A DNA stretch of 19,832 nt from an uncultured Planctomycetia bacterium (GTDB taxonomy: Bacteria; Planctomycetota; UBA1135; GCA-002686595), in assembly GCA_937952135.1 (NCBI GenBank), contig CALFYL010000129.1, forward strand, positions 1 through 19,832, read 5' to 3'. A program made the translations under genes and the position numbers. The notes under the pieces were generated by a model. It saw only the letters and a program-made list of their open reading frames with translations, searched no databases and was not told the origin of the DNA. Shown piece by piece: positions 1 through 8,089 of the stretch (position 1 is its first letter; each line of letters starts with the position of its first letter).

Positions 1-256
1 ACGGGCTGTGCAGCGAAGCGTGCTCGGCGCTCTTCGGCGTCGCGGACGGCGGCGCCGCGCTCGTGCGCTCGACCCACACCCGGTTCGCGCCGAGGACGCG
101 GGCGAAGCGCGCGTCTTCGTCGCCGAAGGCGCGCGGGACGACGAAGGTGACCTCCACTCCGGCGCCGTGCAAACCCTCGCACAAGCCCAGGCACGCCGTC
201 GCGAGGCCGCCTGTGATGTGCGGCGGATACTCCCAGCCGAGCATGAGGACTTTCAC
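1..256 (-). CDS. Glycosyltransferase, GT4/GT5-like, N-terminal fragment (runs off left edge)
   Basis: Only the first 85 codons are present; the rest lies beyond base 1. The protein opens MKVLMLGWEYPPHITGG and continues into GLATACLGLCEGL and VTFVVPR. This is the first Rossmann strand, glycine-rich loop and second strand of the GT-B fold donor/acceptor domain found in glycogen synthase-like GT4 and GT5 enzymes. The HITGGLATA stretch corresponds to the nucleotide-sugar/glucan loop of that family. The start is GTG at 256-254, chosen because an AGGAGA Shine-Dalgarno sequence (complement of 266-271) lies 9 nt upstream. It is one of the few clear ribosome sites in the window. The gene begins 27 bp after the debranching enzyme stop and is surely in the same operon. 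Together they point to alpha-glucan synthesis or remodelling. The exact sugar donor cannot be told from this fragment. Confidence 0.85.
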   Translation of the reverse strand, partial: MKVLMLGWEYPPHITGGLATACLGLCEGLHGAGVEVTFVVPRAFGDEDARFARVLGANRVWVERTSAAPPSATPKSAEHASLHSP

Positions 257-265
257 TTGCGTTCG

Positions 266-271
266 TCTCCT
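266..271 (-). promoter_or_regulatory. Shine-Dalgarno sequence of the glycosyltransferase
   Basis: The minus strand reads AGGAGA, 9 nt before the GTG at 256. It decides the start and shows that this downstream operon gene is translated by SD-dependent initiation, unlike the operon's first gene, which has no SD. Confidence 0.7.
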
Positions 272-283
272 GCGGCGCCGCGT

Positions 284-2326
284 TCAGGCGCCACGGACGG
301 GTTCGCAAAGCTTGTACGCGCGCAGCAGCTCCGCCGTGCTCCACGCCTGCGCAAAGCAGCCGCCCGGCTTGTGCGGCGGATCGCCGTCGAACACCTCGGA
401 CACGTGGCCCAGTCCCTGTCCGGCGAGTTCGGGTGCGAATCCGTCGAGCAAGCGCCGCAGCTCGGAGCGCGTGCTCTCGCTCGCTCCGTTCGCGCGCAGG
501 CACGCCTCGACATAGAAGCCCAGCAGCCACGGCCAGACCGTGCCTTGGTGGTAGGCGCGGTCGCGCTCCGCCGGTCCGCCCGCGTAGCGGCCGACGTACT
601 TCGGGTCGCGCGGTGCGAGCGTGCGCAAGCCGCGCGGTGTGAGCAGGTCGTTCTGGGCGACGCGCACGATGTCGGCGCGCTGCAGAACGCTGAGCGGCGA
701 GAACTCGAGCGCCGCCGCGAGCACCATGTTCGGTCGCACGCTGGTGTCGGCGACTCCGTCGAGCCACACGTCGGCGAGATGGCGGCGCTCCGGCAGCCAG
801 AAGCGCGCGAGGAACGCCGCGCCTGCGCGCTCCTTGAGGCCGCGCCAGTGCGCCGCGTTCGCGCTCTCGCCCGCTCGCGCCGCGAGCTCCTCGAGGTGCG
901 CGAGCAGCGAGTACCACAGCGCGTTGATCTCCACCGCGAACCCGTGCCGCGGCGTCACGGGCCCTTCCGGCGCCACCGCGTCCATCCACGTGGCGTTCGT
1001 GCGCACATCGCCGGCGCGGATCAGCATGTCGCCGTCGCAGGCGATGCCGAGCGCCGTCCCGCGCGCGTAATTCTCGGCGATCTCCGCGAGCGCGGGCCGC
1101 AGGCGGCGCGCGATGCGTTCGCTGTCGCCGCCCGCGAGCTCGTACAGCCGAACGGCGCGCGCGAACCACAGCGAGGCGTCGACCGAGCCGTAGTGGCTCG
1201 TCGCCGGGCTGCGGCCGAAGATGTTCGGCATCAAGCCGCGTTGCAGATGGCGCGTCGCCGCTTCGAGCGCTTCGCCGCACTCCTCGACGCGGCCTCGCGC
1301 GAGGAGCAGCCCCGGCAGCGAGATGTACGTGTCGCGGCCCCACTCCGTGAACCACGGATAGCCTGCGACCACGCCCAGGCGACCGTCGCGCGCTCGGTAG
1401 AGAAAGTCGTCCGCGCCGAGATCCAGCGCCACGGGCCAGCTCCCGCGCACCGCTTCCTCGCGCTCGCGCCGCAGCTTCGCCTGCGCGTTCCACAGCTGCT
1501 CGATGTCGATCGGCGGTTCGTGGAGCGACGCGCAAACGTGCACGGCGGCGCCCGGCGCGAGCCTCACGCGGTACAGCCCGGGACTGAAGTGGTCCTCCCG
1601 TCCTTCGTAGCCGCGCTCGAGGTCGACTTGGTACTCGACGCTGCGGTACCAGACCGGGTCGGCGTCGAAGGCGCCTTGGCCCGCGAGCGCGAGCGTCATC
1701 CACGGCAGCCCCTCGTAGGGCTTGACGCGCACGCCGCGCTTCGTCGCGTCGAGGTACTGCACCTCGGGCGCGAGGTCGACGTTCTCGAAGGTCAACGCGT
1801 CGGCCTCGCGGAAACCGCAGAGCGGCCGCAACTTCAAGTCGATCGGCGCCTCCGCGTCGTGCCACTCGTAACGCACGAGGACGGTGGGCGAGCCGCGCAC
1901 CATGAGCAAGCTCCTCACGAGCCGCGCACCGCCGACGCGGTAAGTCCACGTCGGATACGGCTTCAGTTCGAAGCTCTCGAGCGCGCGGTGGCCGTCGGGG
2001 TGCCACTTGCCCGGGTAGCGCGCGAGCGACAGCCAGAAGTGCTTCTCGCCCGCGCCGCCGATCGGCGCCTCGCTCACGCTGTGCACGCTTTCCTCGAAGC
2101 GCGCGAGGAACAAGTGGCGCTTGTCGGAAGTCGGGATCGGCGCCACGAGCAGCCCGTGGTACCGCCGCGTCGGACACGAGAGCACGGTCGACGACGCGTA
2201 CCCGCCGAGCCCGTCGGTCTCGAGCCACTCCTTGCTCAGGGCGAAATCGAGTTCGAGCAGGCGCTCGTGCTCGAGGCGGAAGAGCGGCGTTTGTGCGGGC
2301 GCGCGCGTAGTTGTTCGCTGGGTCAC
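284..2326 (-). CDS. Glycogen debranching enzyme (bacterial amylo-alpha-1,6-glucosidase family)
   Basis: The protein is 680 aa, a normal length for bacterial GDE. It should hydrolyse alpha-1,6 branch points in glycogen-like glucans in the cytoplasm. The N-terminal GDE_N domain is marked by EWLETDGLGGYASST (about residues 33-47) and TRRYHGLLVAP (53-63). The C-terminal (alpha/alpha)6-barrel GDE_C domain carries GYPWFTEWGRDT (about 318-329) and, near residue 595, QGTVWPWLLGFY. These are the family's hallmark motifs. The reading frame stays open far upstream, but homology begins only just before LEHERLLELDFAL. I chose the GTG at 2326 because GCTACCCT, a TANNNT-type -10 box, ends 9 nt before it. 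No Shine-Dalgarno sequence is visible. The gene ends in TGA, 27 bp before a glycosyltransferase, and is divergent from the VWA gene at 2519. A GTG slightly further upstream cannot be excluded. Confidence 0.93.
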   Translation of the reverse strand: MTQRTTTRAPAQTPLFRLEHERLLELDFALSKEWLETDGLGGYASSTVLSCPTRRYHGLLVAPIPTSDKRHLFLARFEESVHSVSEAPIGGAGEKHFWLSLARYPGKWHPDGHRALESFELKPYPTWTYRVGGARLVRSLLMVRGSPTVLVRYEWHDAEAPIDLKLRPLCGFREADALTFENVDLAPEVQYLDATKRGVRVKPYEGLPWMTLALAGQGAFDADPVWYRSVEYQVDLERGYEGREDHFSPGLYRVRLAPGAAVHVCASLHEPPIDIEQLWNAQAKLRREREEAVRGSWPVALDLGADDFLYRARDGRLGVVAGYPWFTEWGRDTYISLPGLLLARGRVEECGEALEAATRHLQRGLMPNIFGRSPATSHYGSVDASLWFARAVRLYELAGGDSERIARRLRPALAEIAENYARGTALGIACDGDMLIRAGDVRTNATWMDAVAPEGPVTPRHGFAVEINALWYSLLAHLEELAARAGESANAAHWRGLKERAGAAFLARFWLPERRHLADVWLDGVADTSVRPNMVLAAALEFSPLSVLQRADIVRVAQNDLLTPRGLRTLAPRDPKYVGRYAGGPAERDRAYHQGTVWPWLLGFYVEACLRANGASESTRSELRRLLDGFAPELAGQGLGHVSEVFDGDPPHKPGGCFAQAWSTAELLRAYKLCEPVRGA

Positions 2327-2335
2327 AGTCGAGAG

Positions 2336-2343
2336 AGGGTAGC
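2336..2343 (-). promoter_or_regulatory. Putative -10 element (GCTACCCT) of the debranching-enzyme operon
   Basis: GCTACCCT on the minus strand is followed by 9 nt and then the GTG at 2326. It matches the TANNNT -10 box typical of leaderless genes. I see no convincing -35 hexamer. The same arrangement recurs before the genes at 2519 and 14913. Confidence 0.45.
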
Positions 2344-2500
2344 GGGCGCGCACGGCGGAGCGAAACCGGGCCTCGAGGGCGACCTGCGCCGTCGACGAAC
2401 TTCGCGCGCCCACCTTCGTGGCGCGGCGACGCGCGCTCGAGGCGGTTCGCCGAGCGCGCTCGGTCGCCCAAAAGCTCGGCGCTGGGGCGTTGGATTTGTC

Positions 2501-2508
2501 GCTACCAT
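2501..2508 (+). promoter_or_regulatory. Putative -10 element (GCTACCAT) of the VWA gene pair
   Basis: GCTACCAT is followed by 10 nt and the GTG at 2519. It is identical to the box before the minus-strand gene at 14913. No good -35 hexamer stands 16-18 bp upstream. The placement implies transcription starting at or within a few bases of the start codon. Confidence 0.45.
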
Positions 2509-2518
2509 CACGCTCCGC

Positions 2519-4384
2519 GTGTTCGCCAATCCGCTCGGGCTCCTCGCGCTGCTCGCCGTTCCCGCGGTGCTGGCGCTGCACCTCTACCGCCGCCGCTTCG
2601 AGCCGCGCGAGGTCAGCGCGCTGTTCCTGTGGAGCTCGCCGGACCGCACGCCCGTCGCGGGCCGCAAGCGCGAGCCGCTTGTGCACAACCCGTCGCTGTG
2701 GTTCGAGATGCTGTGCGCCGCGCTGCTCGCCGTGGCCTTCGGCGGCCCGCGAGCGGCGTGCGCCGGCGCGCGCGGAGAGCACCTGGTCGTCGTGCTCGAC
2801 TCGTCGGCGTCGATGTCGGCGAACAGCGGCGCCGAGAGCTTCGCCGAGCGCGCCGTCGAGCGCCTGCGCGAGCGCATCGACGAGCTGCCGCGCGGTTCGC
2901 GGGTGACGCTCGTCGAGAGCGGCCGCCGGCCGCGGATCCTCGCCGGACCGGCCGCGTTTCCGCCGCAGGCGCGCGACGCACTCGACACGTGGCGGCCGCT
3001 CTGGGGGCGGCACGATCTCGCGCCGGCCGCGAGTCTGGCGCTGCAGTTCGCCGGCGACGCGCGCCTCGTGGTCGTGAGCGACCACTTCCGCCCCGAGGAG
3101 TGGCCCGCGACGACCGAAGTGATCGCGTTGGGCGAGCCGCTCGACAACTGGGCCCTCACGCACGCGGCGCGAACGAGCGAGCTCGACGAGCACGGCGCGG
3201 AGGTCGAACGCGTGTTCGTGACCGTTGCGAGCTTCGCGTTGCGCGAGAACCAGGTGTCGGTCGCCGTGACGAGCGAGGGCCGCGAACTCGCGCGCGACTC
3301 GGCGAGTCTCGCGCCCGGCGCGCGCGCGCACCTCGCGTTCCGCGTGCCCGAGGGCGCCGGCTTGCTCGAAGTCCGCCTCGCCTCCGACGCGCTGGCGATC
3401 GACGACGTCGCGTACCTCGCGCCGGGGCCGCGCCGGCGACTGGCGCTGCACTCGACGCTCGCGCTTGAGCAACTCGACGCCTTGGGTCTCTCGCGGGGCG
3501 AAAGCGCTCCGCTCGCGCGCTGGCTCGGGCTCGTTCCACGAAGCGTGGCCGTCGACAACGTCGCCAGCGCGCACTTGGTGCTCGGAAGCATCGCGGACTC
3601 CCAGGGTGGCGCGGCGTGGAGCCTCGAGCTCGCGCAACTCGGTCCCGAGCGCCGCGATTGGCTCGGCCCGTTCCTGCTCGACCGCACGAACCCGTTGCTC
3701 GAAGGACTCACGCTCGAAGGAGCGGTGTGGAGCGCCGATCCGACGCTGCAACTCGCCGGTGCGCCGCTGATCTCGATCGGCGAACTGCCGCTGCTCACCG
3801 AGGAGCGTCGCGGCGCGCGCACGGTCTGGCGCTTCAACTTCGATCCACTGCGGTCTTCGCTCCAACGCACGCCCGACTGGCCGATCCTGCTCGCAAACCT
3901 CGCCGAGGCGCGGCGCGACGCGCTGCCGGGGCCGGAACGCACGAGTCTTGCGCTCGGCCAGCGATTCGTGCACCGCCCCGCGGAAGAAGCGTCGGGCCTC
4001 GATCGCAGCGAAGCGCTCGTTTACACGCTCGAGGGTCCGCTCGCGCATCCATCGCAGCAAGCCGCGGCGTCGACGCCGAGCCGCGTGCGAGACCTCGCGG
4101 TGCGCGAGCTGCTCGAGTTCGACGACTTCGACGCGCCCGGTTGGTACCGGCTGCGCTTCGCCGAGCGCGACGTCGCGCGGCTCGGCGTGTCGTTCCTCGA
4201 CGCGGCCGAGTCCGATCTTCGCGGCGCCGGTTCCGGCCGGCGCGAAGCGCTCGTCGCCGCCGCTTCGATCGACGAAGAGTTCTCGTGGCTCGAGTTCGCC
4301 GCGCTCGCCGGCGCGCTGCTCTTCGCCGGCCTGGACTGGTGGGTGCTCTCGAAACTGCGCGCCGGTCGCGCCCGAACCGTGTAG
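2519..4384 (+). CDS. BatA-like membrane protein with VWA domain
   Basis: The protein is 621 aa. The N-terminus, MFANPLGLLALLAVPAVLAL followed by HLYRRRF, is the classic BatA (Bacteroides aerotolerance) N-terminal membrane segment. A second hydrophobic helix lies at about 60-77. A VWA domain follows, with the MIDAS motif DSSAS (D94, S96, S98) after the strand HLVVVL, so metal binding should be intact. Residues about 180-590 form a large periplasmic-type region that I cannot name. A last transmembrane helix is at about 593-611, next to a short basic tail. The GTG start fits the family's usual N-terminus and the -10 box upstream; codons further upstream give no homologous sequence. It ends in TAG, while the other complete genes here end in TGA. 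The next VWA gene starts 10 bp later, so the two form an operon. The likely role is a MoxR partner at the inner membrane. Confidence 0.88.
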   Translation: MFANPLGLLALLAVPAVLALHLYRRRFEPREVSALFLWSSPDRTPVAGRKREPLVHNPSLWFEMLCAALLAVAFGGPRAACAGARGEHLVVVLDSSASMSANSGAESFAERAVERLRERIDELPRGSRVTLVESGRRPRILAGPAAFPPQARDALDTWRPLWGRHDLAPAASLALQFAGDARLVVVSDHFRPEEWPATTEVIALGEPLDNWALTHAARTSELDEHGAEVERVFVTVASFALRENQVSVAVTSEGRELARDSASLAPGARAHLAFRVPEGAGLLEVRLASDALAIDDVAYLAPGPRRRLALHSTLALEQLDALGLSRGESAPLARWLGLVPRSVAVDNVASAHLVLGSIADSQGGAAWSLELAQLGPERRDWLGPFLLDRTNPLLEGLTLEGAVWSADPTLQLAGAPLISIGELPLLTEERRGARTVWRFNFDPLRSSLQRTPDWPILLANLAEARRDALPGPERTSLALGQRFVHRPAEEASGLDRSEALVYTLEGPLAHPSQQAAASTPSRVRDLAVRELLEFDDFDAPGWYRLRFAERDVARLGVSFLDAAESDLRGAGSGRREALVAAASIDEEFSWLEFAALAGALLFAGLDWWVLSKLRAGRARTV

Positions 4385-4394
4385 TCCGGCGTCC

Positions 4395-7187
4395 ATGGGC
4401 TTCGCACAACCGCACTTGCTCTTGCTCGCGATCCCGGCCGCGTTCGCGTGGTGGTCGTTTCGCGGTCCGACGCGCGCCGGCGCCGTCGTGCGCGCACTCG
4501 TCGCCGTCTTGCTCGTGCTCGCCTGCGCCGGGCCGTACCTGAGGACGGCGCAACCGGGCCGCGACCTGGTCGTGGTGTTCGACCGCTCGCGTTCGATGCC
4601 GCCCGACAGCGAGGCGCGGCTCGCCGAAACGCTCGAGCTCGCACGGCGCTCGGCGCAGAGCGGCGACCGCATCGCGCTCGTCGCGTTCGGCGCCGAACCC
4701 GCGCTGGAAGCCGCGCCGAACGCCGCGTTGCGCTGGGGCGGCACGTTCTCGCGCGCCGTGGACCGCGACGGAAGCAACCTGGGCTCGGCGCTCGAGCTCG
4801 CGCTCGCGGTGCTTCCGACGCAACGTCCCGGCTCGATCCTGCTGGTCTCCGACGGCGAGTCGAACGGCCGCGATCCGGTCGCCGCCGCGCGCGCCGCCTT
4901 TGCGCGTGGCGTGCGCATCGATGTGCAGCCTCAGCGTCTTTCGCACGACTCCGACGTCGCGGTCGAGAGCCTCGAGGGGCCGCTGCAGGCGGGACAGTTC
5001 GAGCCCTATGCCGTGCATGCGTGGGTGCGGTCGGACCGCGCGCGCGAGCTCGAGTTCGTGCTCGAGCGCGACGGAGAAGTGCTCGCGAGCGGCTCGCGCA
5101 CCGTCGCCGCGGGCGTGCAGCGTTGGACGTTCCGCGACCTCGTCGCCAAGCCGGGCATCGCGCAACTTCGGCTGCGCATCCTCGGCGCGGCCGATGCGCG
5201 CCCGGAGAACGACACGGCGCTCACCGCCGTGCGCATCGACGGCCAGCGGCCGGTGCTCATCGTGAACCAGGACGGCGCCGAGGACACGCTCGCGCGCGCG
5301 CTGCGCCAGGCCGCGATCCCGGTCGAGGTCGTCGCGCCGTCGTCGCGGCGGCTCGAACGACTCGCGCTGAGCGGCGTGCGCGCGGTGATCCTCGAAAACG
5401 TCGACGCGAAGAAGCTCGGCGGCGAGGCGATGAACGCGCTGGCGGAGTTCGTGCGCGAGCGCGGCGGCGGGCTGCTCATGACCGGCGGCCGATCGAGCTT
5501 CGGCCTCGGGGGCTACCACCGTTCGACGCTCGACGAGGTGTTGCCGGTGTCGCTGGAGATGCGCCAGGAGACGCGCAAGCTCGGGTTCGCGCTCGTGATC
5601 GCGCTGGACCGCTCGGGCTCGATGGCGGTCGAAGTGGCGCCCGGCGTGCCGAAGATGCAGCTCGCCAACCTCGGCGCGTGCGCCGCGATCGAGCTGCTCT
5701 CGCCGATCGATTCCGCGGGCGTGCTCGCCGTCGATTCGTCGAGCCACGAAGTGCTGCCGCTCACGAACGTCGAGGAACCCGGTCCGATGCTCGCGAAGGT
5801 GCGCACGATCGAGTCGATGGGCGGCGGGATCTTCTGCTACACGGCGCTGAAGGCCGCGGCGCGCATGATCGACGGCGCGACGCAGCGCCAGCGGCACATC
5901 GTGCTCTTCGCGGACGCGGCGGACGCCGAGGAACAGGAGGATTGCCCGGAGCTCATCGCGAAGCTCGCGCGCGCCGGCGTGACGCTGAGCGTCGTCGCGC
6001 TCGGCACGGAGGGCGATTCCGACGCCGACTTCCTGAAGCGCTGCGCGGCGGAGGGCGGCGGCCAGTGCTACTTCACGACCGATCCCGCGGAGTTGCCGCG
6101 CCTGTTCGCTCAGGACACGCTGACCATCGCGCGCGCGACGTTCGTCGACGAACCCGCGGCGTGCTCGCCGCTGCCCGATCTCGTCGGACTCGGCGACGTG
6201 CGCGCGCTGGCGAGCGTGCAGACGGGCGGCTTCTGCAGCTTCGACGGCTACAACGTCACCTGGCTTCGCGACGGCGCGTCGGGCGGCGCGGTGATCGACA
6301 ACGAATACCGCTCGCCTGCGTTCGCGTTCTGGCAGCACGGACTCGGGCGCAGCGCGGCGTTCACGGGCCAGGTCGGCGGCGAATTCGGCGCGTCGGTGGT
6401 CGCCTGGGACGGTTTCTCCAACTTCTTCGTGACGCTCACGCGCTGGCTCGCGGGCCAGGAAGAGCCGACCGAAGTGTTCGCGAGCGCGCGGCGCGAGGGT
6501 CGCGAAGCGCGCATTCGCGTCGAGGTCGATCCGCGCGCGGCGACGCCGCCGGAATTGTCGCGCATGGAGGTGCGCATGACGGCGCCGGACGGTTCGACGC
6601 GCCGGCTCGAGCTCGAGCGCGTAGCTGAGCACGCGTTCGAAGCGCGCGCGACGCTCGACCGCGAAGGCGTGAGCCTCGGCGCGGTCGCGCTCGGCGACGG
6701 CCGCTCGCTCGCGCTGCCGCCGCTCAGCTTGCCGTACAGCCCCGAGTTCGAGGTCGGCCCCGATCGAGACCGCGGCGAGTCGCTGCTGCGCCAGATCGCG
6801 CGCGAGTCGGGCGGCGTGGTCGCGCCGGCGATGGGGGACGTGTTCCGCGGCGAGCGCGGAGGCCGTGCGTGGCGTGTCGTGTCGCGCGAGTTCGCCTTCG
6901 CCGCGCTCTTGCTGCTGCTGCTGGAGATCGCGACGCGACGGCTGGAGTTGTGGGGCGCGCTCGGACGCCTGCTTTCGCGCGTGCGTCCGAAGAGACGCGC
7001 GGCGCGAGCAGCCCCCGCAGCCCCTTCCGCGACGCAGGGCTCGCGTGGGCTTGCGGCAGGTGCGCAGTCCGCGCCGCCGACCGAGGCGACCGCGCCCCGT
7101 CCGCCGGCGGCGAGCCCGAGCGGCGCGTCCCTCGACGACGCCCTCGCGCGCGCCCGCCGCGCAGCGGGCCGCGAGCTGGAGCGCTGA
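4395..7187 (+). CDS. Large membrane protein with two VWA domains flanking a class-I amidotransferase-like domain
   Basis: The protein is 930 aa. Two N-terminal transmembrane helices (about 7-20 and 33-46) are followed by a first VWA domain with MIDAS DRSRS (D63, S65, S67). A glutamine-amidotransferase-like Rossmann segment starts at RPVLIVNQDG (about 285) and includes FVRERGGGLLMTGG and SFGLGGY. A second VWA domain carries ALDRSGSM with D405. A beta-rich region then leads to a C-terminal helix with AALLLLLLEIA (about 836-846) and an Ala/Pro-rich cytoplasmic tail (about 870-910). I see no catalytic Cys/His/Glu triad in the amidotransferase-like part, so it is probably a structural or binding domain. 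The ATG lies 10 bp after the BatA-like gene. Proteins of this design are common beside MoxR/DUF58 genes in planctomycetes. Both MIDAS sites look intact, so metal-dependent protein binding is likely; the substrate is unknown. Confidence 0.88.
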   Translation: MGFAQPHLLLLAIPAAFAWWSFRGPTRAGAVVRALVAVLLVLACAGPYLRTAQPGRDLVVVFDRSRSMPPDSEARLAETLELARRSAQSGDRIALVAFGAEPALEAAPNAALRWGGTFSRAVDRDGSNLGSALELALAVLPTQRPGSILLVSDGESNGRDPVAAARAAFARGVRIDVQPQRLSHDSDVAVESLEGPLQAGQFEPYAVHAWVRSDRARELEFVLERDGEVLASGSRTVAAGVQRWTFRDLVAKPGIAQLRLRILGAADARPENDTALTAVRIDGQRPVLIVNQDGAEDTLARALRQAAIPVEVVAPSSRRLERLALSGVRAVILENVDAKKLGGEAMNALAEFVRERGGGLLMTGGRSSFGLGGYHRSTLDEVLPVSLEMRQETRKLGFALVIALDRSGSMAVEVAPGVPKMQLANLGACAAIELLSPIDSAGVLAVDSSSHEVLPLTNVEEPGPMLAKVRTIESMGGGIFCYTALKAAARMIDGATQRQRHIVLFADAADAEEQEDCPELIAKLARAGVTLSVVALGTEGDSDADFLKRCAAEGGGQCYFTTDPAELPRLFAQDTLTIARATFVDEPAACSPLPDLVGLGDVRALASVQTGGFCSFDGYNVTWLRDGASGGAVIDNEYRSPAFAFWQHGLGRSAAFTGQVGGEFGASVVAWDGFSNFFVTLTRWLAGQEEPTEVFASARREGREARIRVEVDPRAATPPELSRMEVRMTAPDGSTRRLELERVAEHAFEARATLDREGVSLGAVALGDGRSLALPPLSLPYSPEFEVGPDRDRGESLLRQIARESGGVVAPAMGDVFRGERGGRAWRVVSREFAFAALLLLLLEIATRRLELWGALGRLLSRVRPKRRAARAAPAAPSATQGSRGLAAGAQSAPPTEATAPRPPAASPSGASLDDALARARRAAGRELER

Positions 7188-7232
7188 GCCGCAGGAGCCC
7201 TTCGTCTCGAAGCAATTCGCGAACGGCCCGGG
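7188..7232. other. 45-bp convergent gap
   Basis: This lies between the stop of the two-VWA protein (plus) and the stop of the DUF58 gene (minus). It contains only short palindromes (TTCG-TCT-CGAA and TTCGCGAA) and no T tract, so no terminator can be called with confidence. Confidence 0.5.
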
Positions 7233-8081
7233 TCAGCGCGGCGCGAGCAGTCCGGCGCTCAAGAGTGCGCCGCGCGCGTGCGCCTCGAGCGCTGTGGCGG
7301 CGTCGAGCGACACGAACGGCGCCCGAGCGCGGCGGCACTCCTCTTCGAGCGCCGAGCACAGGCGCTCGAGCCGGTTGCGGTAACCGGCGACGACGGAAGC
7401 GTCGAGCACCAGGTCCAGCGATTCGCCGTTCTCGCAGTCGACGAGTCGCAGCGCGTCGCCCGCCTGCGGCGAACGCTCCTCCGCCGAAAGCACTTGCACG
7501 CACGCCAGCGCGCCGGCGCGCGAGGTGAGCGGCGCGAGCAGCGTGCGCGGGTCGTGGGGGAAGAGGAAATCGCTCACCACGACGACGATCGAGCCGCGCC
7601 GCACGTGTTCGAGCGCCTCGCGCAGCGCGAGGTCGAAGCTCACGCGCTGGTCGAACTCGACCCCGCGCGCCTCGAATTCCTCGAGCTCGAGCGCGCGCGA
7701 GCCCGCCGCGATAGGAATCACGCGCGCGCTGCAGCCGTCGCGTTTCGCGCACGCGCCGAGCACGTACGTCAGATCGAGCGCGAGCGCCGCCTTCGCCGCG
7801 TCCAGCGCCATGGAGCGCGACGTGTCGAGCAACACTTCGACGCGCGCGAGCACTTCCTCGCGCCACACGCGCACCACGAGCTGGTCGCTGCGTGCGAAGG
7901 CGCGCCAGTCGATGCGCCGCACGTCGTCGCCCACCTGGTAGCCGCGCGAGTCGTGGATTTCCGTGCCCGCGCCGCCGCTGCGCGTGAGTCGCTCGCCCAC
8001 GCGGCCGGGAGTCGGCGCGCTGTCGAGTGCGAGCTCGTAGCGCTCGCTCAACTCCCGCGCGGCTCGTGTGGGACGCTGCAT
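7233..8081 (-). CDS. DUF58 domain protein (VWA-like, MoxR-associated)
   Basis: The protein is 282 aa with no transmembrane segment, so it is predicted to be soluble. The DUF58 core is unmistakable: GTEIHDSRGYQVGDD followed by VRRIDWRAFARSDQLVVR (about residues 39-71). The VWA-like part follows, with MIDAS DTSRS (residues 86-90) and VVVVSDFLFP further on. Proteins of this family are almost always encoded with a MoxR ATPase and membrane VWA proteins and are thought to be substrates or adaptors of MoxR. The ATG at 8081 lies 8 bp after the stop of the ABC permease, so it is the last gene of the minus-strand operon. It converges on the VWA pair, which in a simple collinear cluster would follow it on the same strand. 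Confidence 0.92.
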   Translation of the reverse strand: MQRPTRAARELSERYELALDSAPTPGRVGERLTRSGGAGTEIHDSRGYQVGDDVRRIDWRAFARSDQLVVRVWREEVLARVEVLLDTSRSMALDAAKAALALDLTYVLGACAKRDGCSARVIPIAAGSRALELEEFEARGVEFDQRVSFDLALREALEHVRRGSIVVVVSDFLFPHDPRTLLAPLTSRAGALACVQVLSAEERSPQAGDALRLVDCENGESLDLVLDASVVAGYRNRLERLCSALEEECRRARAPFVSLDAATALEAHARGALLSAGLLAPR

Positions 8082-8089
8082 CGCGCGGA

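Larger units (their letters stand above)
2327..2518. other. 192-bp divergent intergenic region
   Basis: This separates the debranching enzyme (minus) from the BatA-like gene (plus). Each end carries a GCTACC[A/C]T box close to the start codon it faces. Between the boxes the sequence is GC-rich, and I see no clear operator repeat, RNA gene or small ORF that I would defend. Confidence 0.6.

Noticed and set aside
8..2518. Long plus-strand open frame antisense to the debranching enzyme
   Set aside because: It encodes an Arg/Ala-rich, low-complexity sequence with no domain. It is an antisense shadow that stays open because stop codons are rare at this GC content; the minus strand has unmistakable GDE motifs.
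2327..4918. Upstream extension of the debranching-enzyme frame across the VWA genes
   Set aside because: The extension is low-complexity and antisense to well-supported BatA-like and VWA sequences; the real start is near 2326.
7188..7232. Bidirectional terminator between convergent genes
   Set aside because: Only 4-bp stems and a TTCGCGAA palindrome are present, with no T tract on either strand.
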